Shown piece after piece: positions 8,222 to 18,320 of a stretch of DNA of 50,565 nucleotides. The stretch comes from Paracoccaceae bacterium. Lineage in GTDB: Bacteria > Pseudomonadota > Alphaproteobacteria > Rhodobacterales > Rhodobacteraceae. The DNA lies in the NCBI GenBank assembly GCA_020425125.1, contig JAGQRV010000011.1, positions 34,285 to 84,849 on the forward strand. The letters are read 5' to 3'. A model generated the notes under the pieces. The model was not told the DNA's origin. It made no database searches and saw nothing but the letters and a program-made list of their open reading frames with translations. The translations under genes were made by a program, and so were the position numbers. Position 1 is the first letter of the stretch; each line of letters begins with the position of its first letter.

Positions 8222-8767
8222 ATGGCCCAAGCGATGATCTGCGTGGGCGCCATCGCCGGGGCCTACGGCGTGAGGGGCGAAGTGCGCCTGAAAAGCTTCT
8301 GCGCCGATCCCGCCGCGATCGCCGACTACATGCCGCTGTCCTCCGAGGACGGGCGCCGCAGCTTCGCCGTCACTCTCACGGGGCAGACCTCGGGCGCCCT
8401 GACCGCGCGGCTGGACGGTGTGACCAGCAAGGAAGCCGCCGATGCGCTGCGCGGGACGCGGCTTTACGTGCCGCGCGACCGCCTGCCCTCGCTACCCGAC
8501 GACGAGTTCTACCACGCCGACCTGATCGGCCTGACGGTGCGCGACACCGGCGGGCGGGAACTGGGCCGCGTCGCCGCCGTGCTCAACCACGGCGCGACCG
8601 ACTTGCTGGAGATCCGCGGACCGGGTCTTGGCGACGGCATCCTGCTGCCCTTCACCCAGACCGCGGTTCCGACCGTCGACCTTGCGCAGGGCACGATTGT
8701 CGCCGACCCGCCCGAGGGGCTCATTGCCGATGCGGCGGGCAAGCGGGGACCGGGGGAGCCGGCATGA
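8222..8767 (+). CDS. rimM: Ribosome maturation factor RimM
   Basis: A 181-residue 16S rRNA-processing factor that binds S19 during 30S assembly. It shows the N-terminal RimM barrel ([20 protein letters not shown]) and the PRC barrel ([39 protein letters not shown]). The ATG at 8222 lacks a good ribosome-binding site. A GTG at 8210 would add four residues and overlap the previous stop as GTGA, and is an equally good candidate. The stop overlaps trmD as ATGA. Confidence 0.95.
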   Translation: MAQAMICVGAIAGAYGVRGEVRLKSFCADPAAIADYMPLSSEDGRRSFAVTLTGQTSGALTARLDGVTSKEAADALRGTRLYVPRDRLPSLPDDEFYHADLIGLTVRDTGGRELGRVAAVLNHGATDLLEIRGPGLGDGILLPFTQTAVPTVDLAQGTIVADPPEGLIADAAGKRGPGEPA

Positions 8768-9609
8768 CCGGGGAAGCGCCGCCGGGACCGCGCCGCTCGC
8801 ACGGGCGCATCGCGATCCGCCCCACGCTGCGGCCCCGCGACCTGATGAGCGCCACGCCGGAGCTTGCCGGAGCGTGGCGGGCCAAGGTCATTACCCTGTT
8901 CCCCGAGGTCTTTCCCGGCGTGCTCGGCGCCTCGCTGACCGGCAAGGCGCTGAACGAGGGGCTCTGGCAGCTCGAGACGATCGATCTGCGCCCGTTCGGC
9001 GAGGGACGGCACCGCAATGTCGACGACACTCCCGCAGGGGGCGGCGCCGGAATGGTATTGCGGCCGGATGTCCTCGACCGGGCATTGCGAGAGGCTGCCG
9101 AAGGCACCCCCGACCAGCGTGCGCTCTGGCCGGTGATCGCTCTGTCGCCGCGAGGCCAGCCCTTCACGCAGGCGATGGCGCAGGCGCTGTCGGCGGCCCA
9201 GGGCGTCACCCTGGTCTGCGGCCGGTTCGAGGGGATCGACCAGCGCGTGCTCGACGCGCACCAGATCCTCGAGGTCTCGATCGGCGATTTCGTCATGACC
9301 GGCGGTGAGATAGCCGCGCAGGCCTTGATCGATGCGACCGTCCGGCTTATACCCCGCGTGCTGGGGAATCAGGCGTCGGTGGAGGAGGAATCCTTCTCGT
9401 CCGGCCTTCTGGAACACCCGCACTACACGAAACCTGTCGACTGGGACGGCCGTAGGGTTCCCGACATTCTCCTGTCGGGGCACCACGGCCATATCCGTTC
9501 CTGGAGACAGATGCAGGCCGAAAGGCTGACACGGCAACGCCGCCCTGATCTCTGGCGGGCTTACTGTGCGACGCATGGTAGGGACCCGGACGGGGACCGA
9601 GAGCTCTGA
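8764..9609 (+). CDS. trmD: tRNA (guanine37-N1)-methyltransferase TrmD
   Basis: TrmD is a SPOUT-class enzyme that makes m1G37 in tRNA using SAM. The 281 residues include [14 protein letters not shown], the loop [27 protein letters not shown] and the knot [16 protein letters not shown]. Starting at the ATG overlapping the rimM stop gives a 27-residue N-terminal extension with no family match. The internal ATG at 8845 (255 residues) would give the usual length. Coupling favours the first start, family length the second. Confidence 0.94.
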   Translation: MTGEAPPGPRRSHGRIAIRPTLRPRDLMSATPELAGAWRAKVITLFPEVFPGVLGASLTGKALNEGLWQLETIDLRPFGEGRHRNVDDTPAGGGAGMVLRPDVLDRALREAAEGTPDQRALWPVIALSPRGQPFTQAMAQALSAAQGVTLVCGRFEGIDQRVLDAHQILEVSIGDFVMTGGEIAAQALIDATVRLIPRVLGNQASVEEESFSSGLLEHPHYTKPVDWDGRRVPDILLSGHHGHIRSWRQMQAERLTRQRRPDLWRAYCATHGRDPDGDREL

Positions 9610-9658
9610 GGGCGCTTCACGTCGCGGGCACACCCGCGCCAGGACAAGGATGAATGCG

Positions 9659-10051
9659 ATGGACCTGATCGCACAACTAGAGGCCGAGCAAGTCGCCGCG
9701 CTCGGCAAGACGATCCCCGACTTCAAGGCCGGCGACACGATCCGCGTCGGCTACAAGGTGACCGAAGGCACGCGAACCCGCGTCCAGAACTACGAAGGTG
9801 TCTGCATCGGCCGCCGCAACGGCAACGGCATCGCCGGCAGCTTCACGGTCCGCAAGATTTCTTTCGGCGAGGGTGTCGAGCGCGTGTTCCCGCTCCACTC
9901 GACCAACATCGAAAGCATCACCGTGGTCCGCCGCGGCGAGGTGCGCCGCGCCAAGCTCTACTACCTGCGCAGCCGCAGCGGCAAATCCGCCCGCATCGCC
10001 GAGAAGACCAACTACAAGCCGAAGGCCGCGACGGCCGACGCGAACGCCTGA
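9659..10051 (+). CDS. rplS: 50S ribosomal protein L19
   Basis: A 130-residue protein with the L19 signature: [67 protein letters not shown]. The ATG at 9659 (start [11 protein letters not shown]) has AAGGA at 8-base spacing. The ATG at 9650 directly abuts that site and is less likely. It lies 49 bases after trmD and 11 bases before rpmE. Confidence 0.96.
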   Translation: MDLIAQLEAEQVAALGKTIPDFKAGDTIRVGYKVTEGTRTRVQNYEGVCIGRRNGNGIAGSFTVRKISFGEGVERVFPLHSTNIESITVVRRGEVRRAKLYYLRSRSGKSARIAEKTNYKPKAATADANA

Positions 10052-10062
10052 GGAGAGTCGCC

Positions 10063-10284
10063 ATGAAGAAGGGCATCCACCCCGACTACCACTTCATCGA
10101 CGTCAAGATGACCGACGGCACCGTGCTGCGCACCCGCTCCACCTATGGCAAGGAAGGCGACACGCTCGCGCTCGAGATCGACCCGTCCTCGCATCCGGCC
10201 TGGACCGGCGGCTCGGCCAAGCTGATGGATACCGGTGGCCGCGTGTCGAAATTCAAGAAGAAATACGAAGGCCTCGGCTTCTGA
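10063..10284 (+). CDS. rpmE: 50S ribosomal protein L31
   Basis: A 73-residue L31 ([46 protein letters not shown]). It lacks the CxxC zinc-ribbon cysteines, as is usual for alphaproteobacterial L31. A strong GAGGAGAG ribosome-binding site precedes the ATG. It is the last gene of the operon, followed at once by an intrinsic terminator. Confidence 0.96.
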   Translation: MKKGIHPDYHFIDVKMTDGTVLRTRSTYGKEGDTLALEIDPSSHPAWTGGSAKLMDTGGRVSKFKKKYEGLGF

Positions 10285-10310
10285 GACGCCGGCCCCCGCC
10301 GCCACGGACC

Positions 10311-10334
10311 GCGCCGCCTTCGGGCGGCGCTTTT
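10311..10334 (+). terminator. Intrinsic terminator of the rpsP-rpmE operon
   Basis: An 8-bp perfect GC stem, GCGCCGCC (10311-10318) pairing with GGCGGCGC (10323-10330), closes on the stable TTCG tetraloop and is followed by TTTT. It lies 27 bases after the rpmE stop. Confidence 0.9.
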
Positions 10335-10422
10335 CGTTTCGGCGACCGGAATGGCCGTTCGGCCCGAAACGGGGATGGAGGAGCCTGCCCCTGAACGCCA
10401 GGGGGTCGGGGTGGGCCGGGAC

Positions 10423-12337
10423 ATGCCTGCAAGGAGAAGCGTCTGTTCCATCCGAGCCGCGGTTGCTGCGGTGGCGGCCAGTGCGGCCGCAGCACAGGAC
10501 AGCTGCCACGGCGTCGACATGACCATCGACCCCGCGGCCATTGCCGAGACCGCCCGGCTTGGGCCGCGCAGCTTTTCGCCCTATGCCAACCGGAGCTTCT
10601 CGACCCGCCGGCTCTGGGGCGACCAGCATGTGCATTCCTGCTGGTCCTTCGATGCCGGTTTCATCAATGCGCTCGGCCCGTGGCGAGCAGGTGCTGACCA
10701 CCTGGGGGGGTCTGGTCCAGCGGTCCCGCCCACTGGACTGGCTGGTGATGACCGACCATTCCGACCTGCTCGGCATGCCGTCGGCGCTGCAGGCGGGCGA
10801 TCCGGAATTTGTCGCGGCCGACAAGACGCTCGCGGACTGGAGTGCGGTCATGCAGATGAACGACATCGGGGCCGCGACCCCGGTGGCGATGGCGGCGATC
10901 CAGGCACAGGGCAACGGCACGCTGCCAGAGGCTGCGAAGAGCGAGGAGTTCTTCCGCAGGACCTGGCACGATTACACCGGGATCATCGAAAGCTCCAACG
11001 AACCCGGCCGGTTCACCGCCATGATCGGCTACGAATGGACCCCCAATCCCGTTCCGGGCAACAACATGCACCGCAATGTCGTCTATCGCGGCGGCAAGGC
11101 AGAGGCGGACCAGATCTTGCCGACACGACATTCGAAAGCGTCGATCCCGAGGATCTGAGGCGCTGGATGGCGGCCTACGAGGCCGCGACCGGCGGCCGCG
11201 TGCTGGCGATCCCGCCTAACGGCAATCTGTCGAACGGCCTCATGTTCGCCTTCGAGACCTGTGGCGGCGCGCCCCTGACCCGGGACCATGCGGAACGCCG
11301 GCAGCGCTTCGAGCCGATCCACGAGGTGACCCAGATCAAGGGCGATGGCGAGGCGCACCCGTCCCTGTCGCCCGAGGACGAATTCGCCGATTTCGAGACC
11401 TGGGACGACGGCAACCTGAACCTTACCCCGAAAGAGCCCGGCATGATCGCGCACGAGTACTATCACGAGGCGCTGAAGAACGGGATGAGGCTGGACCAGG
11501 AGATCGGGGCAACCCCTTCCGCATCGGTACGGCAGCCGGGACGGATGCGTATACCGCATTGTCGGCGGTCGAGGAGGACAATTTCTTCGGCAAGCATTCC
11601 GGCGTCGAGCCGTCGCCGATGCGCTGGGAGCATGTGGTGCGCAGCTTTGACGGCCGCGCGATCCTGGGCTGGCGCATGGCTGCGGCCGGCTACACCGCGG
11701 TCTGGGCGACCGAGAACACGCGCGAAGCGATCTGGGACGCCATGGCCCGCCGCGAGACCTATGCCACGACCGGCCCGCGGATGGCTGTGCACTTCTTCGG
11801 CGGCTGGAATTTCAAGCCCGAAGATGCGTTTGCCCGCGAACCGCGCTGGATCGGCTACGACAAGGGCGTACCGATGGGCGCCGATCTGGAAGCCCGCCCG
11901 GACGGCGCCGAGGCGCCTGGCTTCGTCGTCGCGGCCCTGCGCGATCCGATCAGCGGCAATCTCGACCGAATCCAGATCGTCAAGGGCTGGGTGGATGCCG
12001 GCGGGCAGACCCGGGAAGAGGTCTTCGACGTGGTCTGGTCCGACAGTCGCCAACCCGCCCGGACGGCAAGCAGCCCGCGGTGGGCGACACCGTGGACGTC
12101 GACAACGCGACATGGACCAATTCCATCGGCACGCCGGAACTGACCGCGGTCTGGACCGATCCGGACTTCGACCCGGCGCAGCCGGCCATGTATGATGCCC
12201 GTGTCCTTCAGATCCCGACGCCGCGCTGGACCGCCTACGAGGCGAAGCGCTTCGATCTCGACCTGCCGGACGAGGTTCCGATAACGGTCCAGAAGCGCGC
12301 CTATACATCGCCGATCTGGTATGCTCCAACCGAGTAG
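10423..12337 (+). pseudogene. Decayed DUF3604 protein gene (four frameshifts)
   Basis: Joined across frames, this matches the intact DUF3604 gene just downstream from signal peptide to last residues (ending RAYTSPIWY). The frame breaks four times: near 10680, where about 20 bases coding for DAYRF are missing; near 11115-11125; near 11505; and near 12050-12060. The last three each behave as a one-base loss. Two predicted metal ligands are also substituted: His of AHNGN is Pro (CCT, 11215-11217) and His of TDSHTA is Tyr (TAT, 11550-11552). HVHSC and TDHSD remain. The start ATG at 10423 opens a plausible signal peptide. Independent missense and indel damage argues for true decay, not base-calling error. 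Confidence 0.85.
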
Positions 12338-12340
12338 GCC

Positions 12341-12354
12341 TTGATCCTGATCAG
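12341..12354. promoter_or_regulatory. Fnr/Crp-type box upstream of the intact DUF3604 gene
   Basis: TTGATCCTGATCAG matches the Fnr/Dnr half-site pattern TTGAT-N4-ATCAA at nine of ten defined positions. It lies 60 bases before the DUF3604 ATG and just after the pseudogene stop. The internal CCTGATCAGG is a perfect palindrome. Binding by a particular regulator is inferred only. Confidence 0.5.
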
Positions 12355-12413
12355 GGCAGGTGCGGGATCCGCAGCGCATGATCGGTCAGGACATGAATTC
12401 GGGGGAGGAAGAC

Positions 12414-14336
12414 ATGCGTTTGGTTTCGTCGCTTTCTGCGCTTGTGCTTGCTGCATTGCCGGGCGTGGCGCTGGCGCAGTTCATTCCGGCGGAAAGCTCG
12501 CTTTCGGGGCTTTATCCAGGCAAGGCCTATTCGCCTTATGCCGAGCGCACGTTTCCCGACCGCGTGTTCTGGGGCGATACGCACCTGCATACGGGGCTTT
12601 CCATGGATGCGGGCCTGTTCGGCGCCCGGCTGGGCCTCGACGACGCCTACCGGTTCGCCCGCGGCGAGCAGGTCACGGCCTCATCGGGCCAGCCGGCAAA
12701 GCTCGGACGTCCGCTCGACTGGCTGGTGATCGCCGACCATTCAGACGGGATGGGGTTCTTCAACGATCTTGCGGCCGGCAACCCCGCGATCCTGAAATTC
12801 GCCCAGGCCCGTCCATGGTACGAGGGTCTGGAAGAGGGCGGCGAGGCCGCATCAAACGCAGCGCTGAACCTGATCACCACCTTCGCGCAGGGCAAGATCG
12901 ACCAGCAGATGATGGCCGAATACTCGCCCGGCGGGAAGATTTATGAAACGGTCTGGCAACGGGTCGTGGACGCGGCGGAACGGTTCAACGATCCCGGCAG
13001 CTTCACGACCATCATCGGATTCGAATGGACGTCGCTGGTCGCGGGCAACAACCTCCACCGCAACGTGCTGTTCCGTGACGGCGCAGAGAAGGCCGGACAG
13101 GTCGTCCCCTACACGACACAGGCCCCGGTCGGATCGACCGATCCGCTTGATCTTTATGCCTGGCTTGAAAATTACGAGGCCAGGACCGGCGGAGCCGCGC
13201 TCGCGCTTGCACATAACGGCAACCTCTCCAACGGGCTCATGTTTCCGGTCGACGCCCAATATACCGGGAAGGCCATCGACGCAGCCTATGTGGAGGCCCG
13301 CGCCAAGTGGGAGCCGCTCTACGAGACCACCCAGATCAAGGGAGACGGCGAGGCGCATCCCTATCTGTCGCCCGACGACGAGTTCGCGAATTACGAAACC
13401 TGGGATATCGGCAACCTCGACCTGACCCAGGCCAAGACGCCCGAGATGCTGCAATACGAATACACGCGGGAAGCCCTGAAGAACGGGCTTCTTCTGGAAC
13501 AGCGGTGGGGCACCAATCCCTACAAGTTCGGGCTCGTCGGCTCCACGGACAGCCACACCGCGCTGTCGGCCGTGGAAGAGGACAACTTCTTCGGCAAGGC
13601 CACCAATGTGGAACCGAAGCCGGAGCGGATGGAACACCCCTTCGCCAAGACCGACATCGGCACCTATGAGGGCTATCAGCTGGTCTCGTCGGGCTATACC
13701 GGCGTATGGGCGACCGAGAATACCCGTGCGGCGATCTGGGATGCACTCGACCGCCGCGAGGTCTATGCCACAACGGGACCGCGGATGATCGTCCGCTTCT
13801 TCGGCGGGTGGGACTATACCGACCAGGATCTGAACAGCCGGCAGCCCGCCTTCCGCGGCTACGAGAAGGGTGTGCCCATGGGCGCGGATCTGCCCGCCGC
13901 ATCCGGCGATGGCGCGCCGACCTTCATGGTCTATGCCCTGCGCGATCCGATCGGCGCCAACCTCGACCGGATTCAGATCATCAAGGGCTGGCTCGACGCC
14001 GAGGGCGCGACGCATGAAAAGGTCTACGACGTAGCCTGGTCGCCGGGCCGCGAGCCGGACGCGAACGGGAAGGTTCCGCCGGTCGGCAATACCGTCGATG
14101 TCGAGAACGCCAACTGGACCAACACGATCGGCGCGTCCGAACTGGCCACGGTCTGGACCGATCCCGATTTCGATCCCGAACAATCGGCCTTCTACTATGC
14201 GAGGGTGCTGGAGATTCCGACACCGCGCTGGGTGGTCTACGACGCGTTCCGGTTCGACGTGCCGATTCCCGAAGGCGCCGAGACTTCGGCCCAGGAACGG
14301 GCTTATACCTCGCCGATCTGGTACCAGCCGGGCTGA
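12414..14336 (+). CDS. DUF3604 protein, predicted PHP-type metal-dependent hydrolase, exported
   Basis: A 640-residue protein with a signal peptide (residues 1-21, cut near ALAQF) and a full-length DUF3604 domain. Its histidine and aspartate clusters resemble the metal centre of PHP phosphoesterases: WGDTHLHTG (about 52), VIADHSD (about 105), LAHNGN (about 266) and [10 protein letters not shown] (about 376). No activity has been firmly assigned to the family as far as I know; a periplasmic phosphoester or related hydrolase is an inference. GGGAGGAAG precedes the ATG. The upstream neighbour is a decayed paralogue, and sulfatases and a HAD phosphatase lie 11-16 kb downstream. An Fnr-like box lies upstream. 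Confidence 0.88.
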   Translation: MRLVSSLSALVLAALPGVALAQFIPAESSLSGLYPGKAYSPYAERTFPDRVFWGDTHLHTGLSMDAGLFGARLGLDDAYRFARGEQVTASSGQPAKLGRPLDWLVIADHSDGMGFFNDLAAGNPAILKFAQARPWYEGLEEGGEAASNAALNLITTFAQGKIDQQMMAEYSPGGKIYETVWQRVVDAAERFNDPGSFTTIIGFEWTSLVAGNNLHRNVLFRDGAEKAGQVVPYTTQAPVGSTDPLDLYAWLENYEARTGGAALALAHNGNLSNGLMFPVDAQYTGKAIDAAYVEARAKWEPLYETTQIKGDGEAHPYLSPDDEFANYETWDIGNLDLTQAKTPEMLQYEYTREALKNGLLLEQRWGTNPYKFGLVGSTDSHTALSAVEEDNFFGKATNVEPKPERMEHPFAKTDIGTYEGYQLVSSGYTGVWATENTRAAIWDALDRREVYATTGPRMIVRFFGGWDYTDQDLNSRQPAFRGYEKGVPMGADLPAASGDGAPTFMVYALRDPIGANLDRIQIIKGWLDAEGATHEKVYDVAWSPGREPDANGKVPPVGNTVDVENANWTNTIGASELATVWTDPDFDPEQSAFYYARVLEIPTPRWVVYDAFRFDVPIPEGAETSAQERAYTSPIWYQPG

Positions 14337-14530
14337 CCTACGCCGTCTCGCAGTCTTTCGGACGGTCGGCCCCTGAGTTCAGGATGCGCGCAACTGCGAT
14401 CGTATCTCGCATCCACTGGGCGCCGGGACGGTTTCCGGCGCTGGTCCTTGCCGATTGCGCTTTCAAAGCCCCAGCCCACAACATATGGTAATGCCAAACG
14501 CAGCAGGGTCCTTTCGGTACAGGGACAATC

Positions 14531-15340
14531 GTGGCCTACATCATCGTTGTCGGGAACGAAAAGGGCGGGTCGGGCAAGTCCACGACCACCATGCATCTGG
14601 CCACGGCGCTGGCCCGGATGGGGCACAGGGTCGGCGGTCTCGACCTCGATCTGCGGCAGCGGTCGTTCGGACGATACGTGGAGAACCGCGAGTCCTTCTG
14701 CGTGCGCGAGGGCATCCATCTGCCGATGCCGATCTACCTGCCCCTGCCCGAGATCGCCGAAGGCGATGTGCCCGAGGGACAGAACATCTATGACCTGAGG
14801 CTCGACGCCGCGGTCTCCGAGCTCGACGAGAAGGTCGATTTCCTGCTGATCGACTGCCCGGGCTCGCATACCCGGCTGAGCCAGCTTGCGCATTCGATGG
14901 CCGACACGCTCGTCACGCCGCTCAACGACAGCTTCATCGACTTCGATCTGCTCGCCCGGCTCGACGCGGGGACCGGCGCGATCATCGGGCCGTCGATCTA
15001 TTCGGAAATGGTCTGGAACGCGCGGCAGTTGCGCGCCCAGGCCGGGCTGAAGCCGATCGACTGGCTGGTGATCCGCAACCGCATGGGGCGCCAGCAGATG
15101 CACAACAAGAAGCGCGTCGGCGATGCGCTGAGGGAGCTGTCGCAGCGGATCGGCTTCCGCGTGGCGCCGGGCTTCGCCGAGCGGGTGATCTTCCGCGAAC
15201 TCTTCCCCCGCGGGCTCACCCTTCTCGATCTCCGCGACACCGGAACCGGTGCGCTGAGCCTGTCGAACATAGCCGCCCGGCAGGAGGTCCGCGACCTCGT
15301 CAATGCGTTGAAGCTCCCGGGCGTTCGGGCGGATTTCTGA
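14531..15340 (+). CDS. mipZ: Division-plane positioning ATPase MipZ
   Basis: A 269-residue ParA/MinD-type ATPase. The deviant Walker A motif NEKGGSGKSTTTMHLA is at residues 8-23, Walker B-like DFLLIDCPG at about 103, and the MipZ-typical end NIAARQEVRDLVNAL is present. In alphaproteobacteria MipZ forms a gradient from ParB-bound origins and inhibits FtsZ near the poles. The start codon is GTG, with AGGGA five bases ahead. It converges with the AI-2E-family gene, with 16 bases between the stops. Confidence 0.93.
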   Translation: MAYIIVVGNEKGGSGKSTTTMHLATALARMGHRVGGLDLDLRQRSFGRYVENRESFCVREGIHLPMPIYLPLPEIAEGDVPEGQNIYDLRLDAAVSELDEKVDFLLIDCPGSHTRLSQLAHSMADTLVTPLNDSFIDFDLLARLDAGTGAIIGPSIYSEMVWNARQLRAQAGLKPIDWLVIRNRMGRQQMHNKKRVGDALRELSQRIGFRVAPGFAERVIFRELFPRGLTLLDLRDTGTGALSLSNIAARQEVRDLVNALKLPGVRADF

Positions 15341-15356
15341 ACCGCGCCCGCTGCTG

Positions 15357-16400
15357 CTAGTGAAGCAGATTGCCGTCCCGCGACGTAAGGATCGCCACCG
15401 GACGCGTACGCTTGAAGGCCGACAGGATGATCATCAGGATCGAGGTCATCGGCACCGCGATGATGGCGCCGGGCACGCCCCAGAGCGTCGACCAGACCAC
15501 CAGGGCAAGCAGGACGGTCAGCGGGCTCAGATTGAGCGTGCGCCCCATCACCCGCGGTTCCAGCAGGTTGCCGACATAGAACTGCGCCAGGGACAGCACG
15601 ACAAGCGCGAGCCCGGCCAGTTTCAGGTCGCCATAGGCGAACGCGGTATAGGCCGAGGCGAGCGCCACACCAGCGATCGAGCCGACATAGGGAATGTAGT
15701 TGAAAAGCGCGATGAGGAAGGCCCAGAACACGGAGTTCTCGATGCCGAGCATCCACATCAGGATCCAGGATATGGTGCCGAGGATGACGTTCATGAGCGT
15801 CTTAGTCGACAGGTAGGTGACGACCTGCGTGTTGATCCGCCGGAACAGCGCCAGAGCTGCATCCCGTTCGCCGCTGTCCGGGATCACCAGCGAAACCTTG
15901 CGCGAAAGCGGGCCGCGCTCCGCCACCATGAAGGCCATGTAGGTCATCATCAGAACGGCATAGCCGCCCGCGCTCGCCAGCGCACCGAGCAGCCCCAACG
16001 ACAGCCGCGGCAGATCCAATCGGTCCACCAGCTGGGTTCGCAGACTTTCCCAGGTCGGTGCGTCGGTCAGGTGCAGCGGCTCCAGGAAGCGGGTAAGCAG
16101 CAGCAGCATCTCGTCTTCGTGCGCAAGCTGGGATTGGGCGATCGCGCGAAGGTTCGAGACGGCCACCAGGGTTATGGCCGCCAGAGCTAGGGCGAAGATC
16201 AGCAGCGCGAGAACGTAGTGCAGCCAGACAGGCAGGGCCGACATGAGCGGCAGGCGCCGCAGCCCGTGCGTGGCGCCGATCAGCACGTAGGTGAGCATGA
16301 CCGCGACCACGAAAGGCAGGATCACGGTCTTTCCGACCGAGAGAATCCAGCCGACCAGAACGGTGAAGGCGGTGAGGTAGAAGATTTCGCGAATGGACAT
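15357..16400 (-). CDS. AI-2E-family (PerM/TqsA-like) membrane permease
   Basis: A 347-residue integral membrane protein with about eight hydrophobic segments. The family landmark is the C-terminal block: WAFLIALFNYIPYVGSIAGV, then LLEPRVMGRTLNLSPLTVLL, then WGVPGAIIAVPMT. Family members export the signal AI-2 or act as Na+(Li+)/H+ antiporters, so the substrate is not predictable here. A charged loop of about 60 residues (110-170) separates the first and second membrane halves. The downstream TAXI gene is on the same strand but 139 bases upstream, so separate transcription is likely. Confidence 0.88.
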   Translation of the reverse strand: MSIREIFYLTAFTVLVGWILSVGKTVILPFVVAVMLTYVLIGATHGLRRLPLMSALPVWLHYVLALLIFALALAAITLVAVSNLRAIAQSQLAHEDEMLLLLTRFLEPLHLTDAPTWESLRTQLVDRLDLPRLSLGLLGALASAGGYAVLMMTYMAFMVAERGPLSRKVSLVIPDSGERDAALALFRRINTQVVTYLSTKTLMNVILGTISWILMWMLGIENSVFWAFLIALFNYIPYVGSIAGVALASAYTAFAYGDLKLAGLALVVLSLAQFYVGNLLEPRVMGRTLNLSPLTVLLALVVWSTLWGVPGAIIAVPMTSILMIILSAFKRTRPVAILTSRDGNLLH

Positions 16401-16539
16401 GCGCCGCCCCGCATTGCGGTTCCGTCCCGAGCCCTAGCCGTTCGCCGCGCCGGTGAAAAGATCGCCGCACCGTCCGCACCCCGTTTGCGCGGAGATCGCC
16501 TCGCGCGGCGTCACCTTGCCGCTTCTCGTGGCAGGGCCG

Positions 16540-17517
16540 TCACCGCATGAGGCCGGCCTCGCGGTAATAGCGCTCGGCCCCCGGATGCAGCGGCGCGGTC
16601 AGTGCGGCCGAGACCATCTCGTTCTTGTCGAGATGCGCGAGCGCGGGATGCAGCTTGCGGAACTCGTCGAAATTCTCGAACACCGTCCGCACCAGTTGGT
16701 AGACCGTCTCGTCATCCTCGCTTTCCGTCGTCAGCAGGGCGGCTCCGACACCGAACGTCGCGACATCCGCGTCATTGCCACGATAGGTGCCGCCGGGAAT
16801 GACGGCCTCACGGTAATAGGGATGGTCTGCGATGAGTTTCGCGATCTCCGGGCCCTCCACGGGAACGAGCACGCTGTCGCAATCCGCGGTGGCCGACTGG
16901 ACCGCCCCGGAAGGGTGGCCGACCACATAGACCATGGCATCGATCGTGCCGTCGCAGAGCGCCGTCGCCTGATCCGCGGCCGGAAGTTCGGAGACCTCCC
17001 CCAGATCGCTGACCGCCCACCCCTTGGCCGCCATCACCACTTCCATGGTGCTGCGCTGGCCGGAACCCGGATTGCCGATATTCACCCGCTTTCCCTTCAG
17101 GTCATCAAAGGTCGCAATGCCGGCATCTGCCCGGGCAACCACGGTGAAGGGCTCCGCATGAAGCGAGAAGACCGATCGCAGGCCGTCGAACGCGTCCTTG
17201 TCCGCGAACGGCCCGGTGCCCTTGACGGCGTCATACTGTACGTCCGACTGGACGACACCGAAGGAGATGTCGCCGTCGCGCAGCGCGTCGACATTGGCGA
17301 CCGATCCGCCGGTCGATTCCACCGCGCAGCGCAGATGAAGCGTGTCGATTTCCCGGTTCACCAGCCGGCAGATCGCTCCGCCTGCGGGAAAGTACACGCC
17401 CGTCACCCCGCCGGTCCCGATGACGACGAATCTGTCAGCCTCTGCCGCCGCCGCGGCGCTGGCGAGACAGAGGCCGGCGGCGGTCACCACCGCGGCAAGC
17501 TTCGATCTGGCGGCCAT
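16540..17517 (-). CDS. TAXI-family TRAP transporter solute-binding protein
   Basis: A 325-residue exported binding protein: signal peptide to about residue 25 (AAAAAEADRF), then the TAXI pattern FVVIGTGGVTGVYFPAGGAI, RCAVESTGGSVANVDALR, DISFGVVQSD, LKGKRVNIGNPGSGQRST. The ATG at 17517 has GGAG six bases ahead. In-frame codons upstream were rejected because they add a polar stretch before the signal peptide. TAXI proteins feed a fused DctQM permease; none is present in this window, so it is an orphan here. Confidence 0.9.
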   Translation of the reverse strand: MAARSKLAAVVTAAGLCLASAAAAAEADRFVVIGTGGVTGVYFPAGGAICRLVNREIDTLHLRCAVESTGGSVANVDALRDGDISFGVVQSDVQYDAVKGTGPFADKDAFDGLRSVFSLHAEPFTVVARADAGIATFDDLKGKRVNIGNPGSGQRSTMEVVMAAKGWAVSDLGEVSELPAADQATALCDGTIDAMVYVVGHPSGAVQSATADCDSVLVPVEGPEIAKLIADHPYYREAVIPGGTYRGNDADVATFGVGAALLTTESEDDETVYQLVRTVFENFDEFRKLHPALAHLDKNEMVSAALTAPLHPGAERYYREAGLMR

Positions 17518-17840
17518 TCTGCACTCCCTGCTCGGTGTCCGGTTATCCTGCCCTTGTGTACTGAACCTAGCGCATCCCGGGATCATGCCGCCAGCGGGAG
17601 TCTGCGGAGGCGGTCCGGATCGGCGCGGAGGCTATCGAAGTTGCCTTCGAAGCACTTAGATTCAATGGGCCGCACGTACCGACCCTTGACCTTCTGGCTG
17701 CGCAGCTTTCAGGTGTATGCAGTCGTGAGGATCGCGAATGCCGTCTGACACTGCGCCTTTCGCCCGCCCGCCGGTCCGGCACCGCCGTCCGTTCGCGTGC
17801 GCCGCATCCCCGGGATACCGCCGTTCCCAAGGGTACGCCG
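17518..17840. other. Divergent intergenic region, 323 bases
   Basis: Between the divergent TAXI and GFA genes. It contains a 6-bp inverted repeat (TCGAAG, loop TTGC, CTTCGA, 17635-17650) and a TTGACC at 17686-17691 without a convincing -10. No gene is seen on either strand. Confidence 0.5.
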
Positions 17841-18320
17841 ATGCGGCTTGAAGGCTCCTGCCACTGCAAGGCGGTCAGTTTCGCGGTCGAGGCACCGCAG
17901 CCATATCCCTTCAATCTCTGCTACTGCTCGATCTGCCGGAAGACGGCAGGCGCGGGCGGGTACGCGATCAATCTGGGCGCCCTGGTGGATTCCCTGGAAG
18001 TCGAAGGTTGGGATCATATCCGCTCGTACAATGCGATCCTGCACGAACGCCTGGGCGCGCAGTCGACCGGGCAGCGCAAGTTCTGCGGCATCTGCGGCAG
18101 CGCCCTCTGGATCTGGGATCCGACATGGCCCGACCTGATCCATCCTCACGCCTCGGCGATCGACACCGAGCTTCCGATCTCGCCGGAGCGCGTGCACATG
18201 ATGCTCGGGTCGCGGGCGAACTGGGCGGTGCCCTGCCTTGGCCCGAACGACCGTACCTTTGACGAGTATCCCGACGAGAGCCTTGCGGAATGGCACGACC
18301 GTCTGGGATTGACCTCGTGA
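17841..18320 (+). CDS. GFA-family (glutathione-dependent formaldehyde-activating-like) protein
   Basis: A 159-residue protein with the zinc-binding cysteine pattern of the GFA/CENP-V fold: GSCHCKAVSF (about 6-15), YCSICRKTAG (about 33-42) and FCGICGSALW (about 79-88). Family members include Gfa, but most are uncharacterised and do not act on formaldehyde, so a specific reaction is not claimed. It is divergent from the TAXI gene. Its stop overlaps the next start as GTGA, suggesting co-expression. Confidence 0.87.
   Translation: MRLEGSCHCKAVSFAVEAPQPYPFNLCYCSICRKTAGAGGYAINLGALVDSLEVEGWDHIRSYNAILHERLGAQSTGQRKFCGICGSALWIWDPTWPDLIHPHASAIDTELPISPERVHMMLGSRANWAVPCLGPNDRTFDEYPDESLAEWHDRLGLTS

Noticed and set aside
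10423-12337. The four frameshifts as sequencing errors
   Set aside because: A 20-base deletion and two metal-ligand missense changes occur in the same gene, while neighbouring genes are intact, so decay is more likely.
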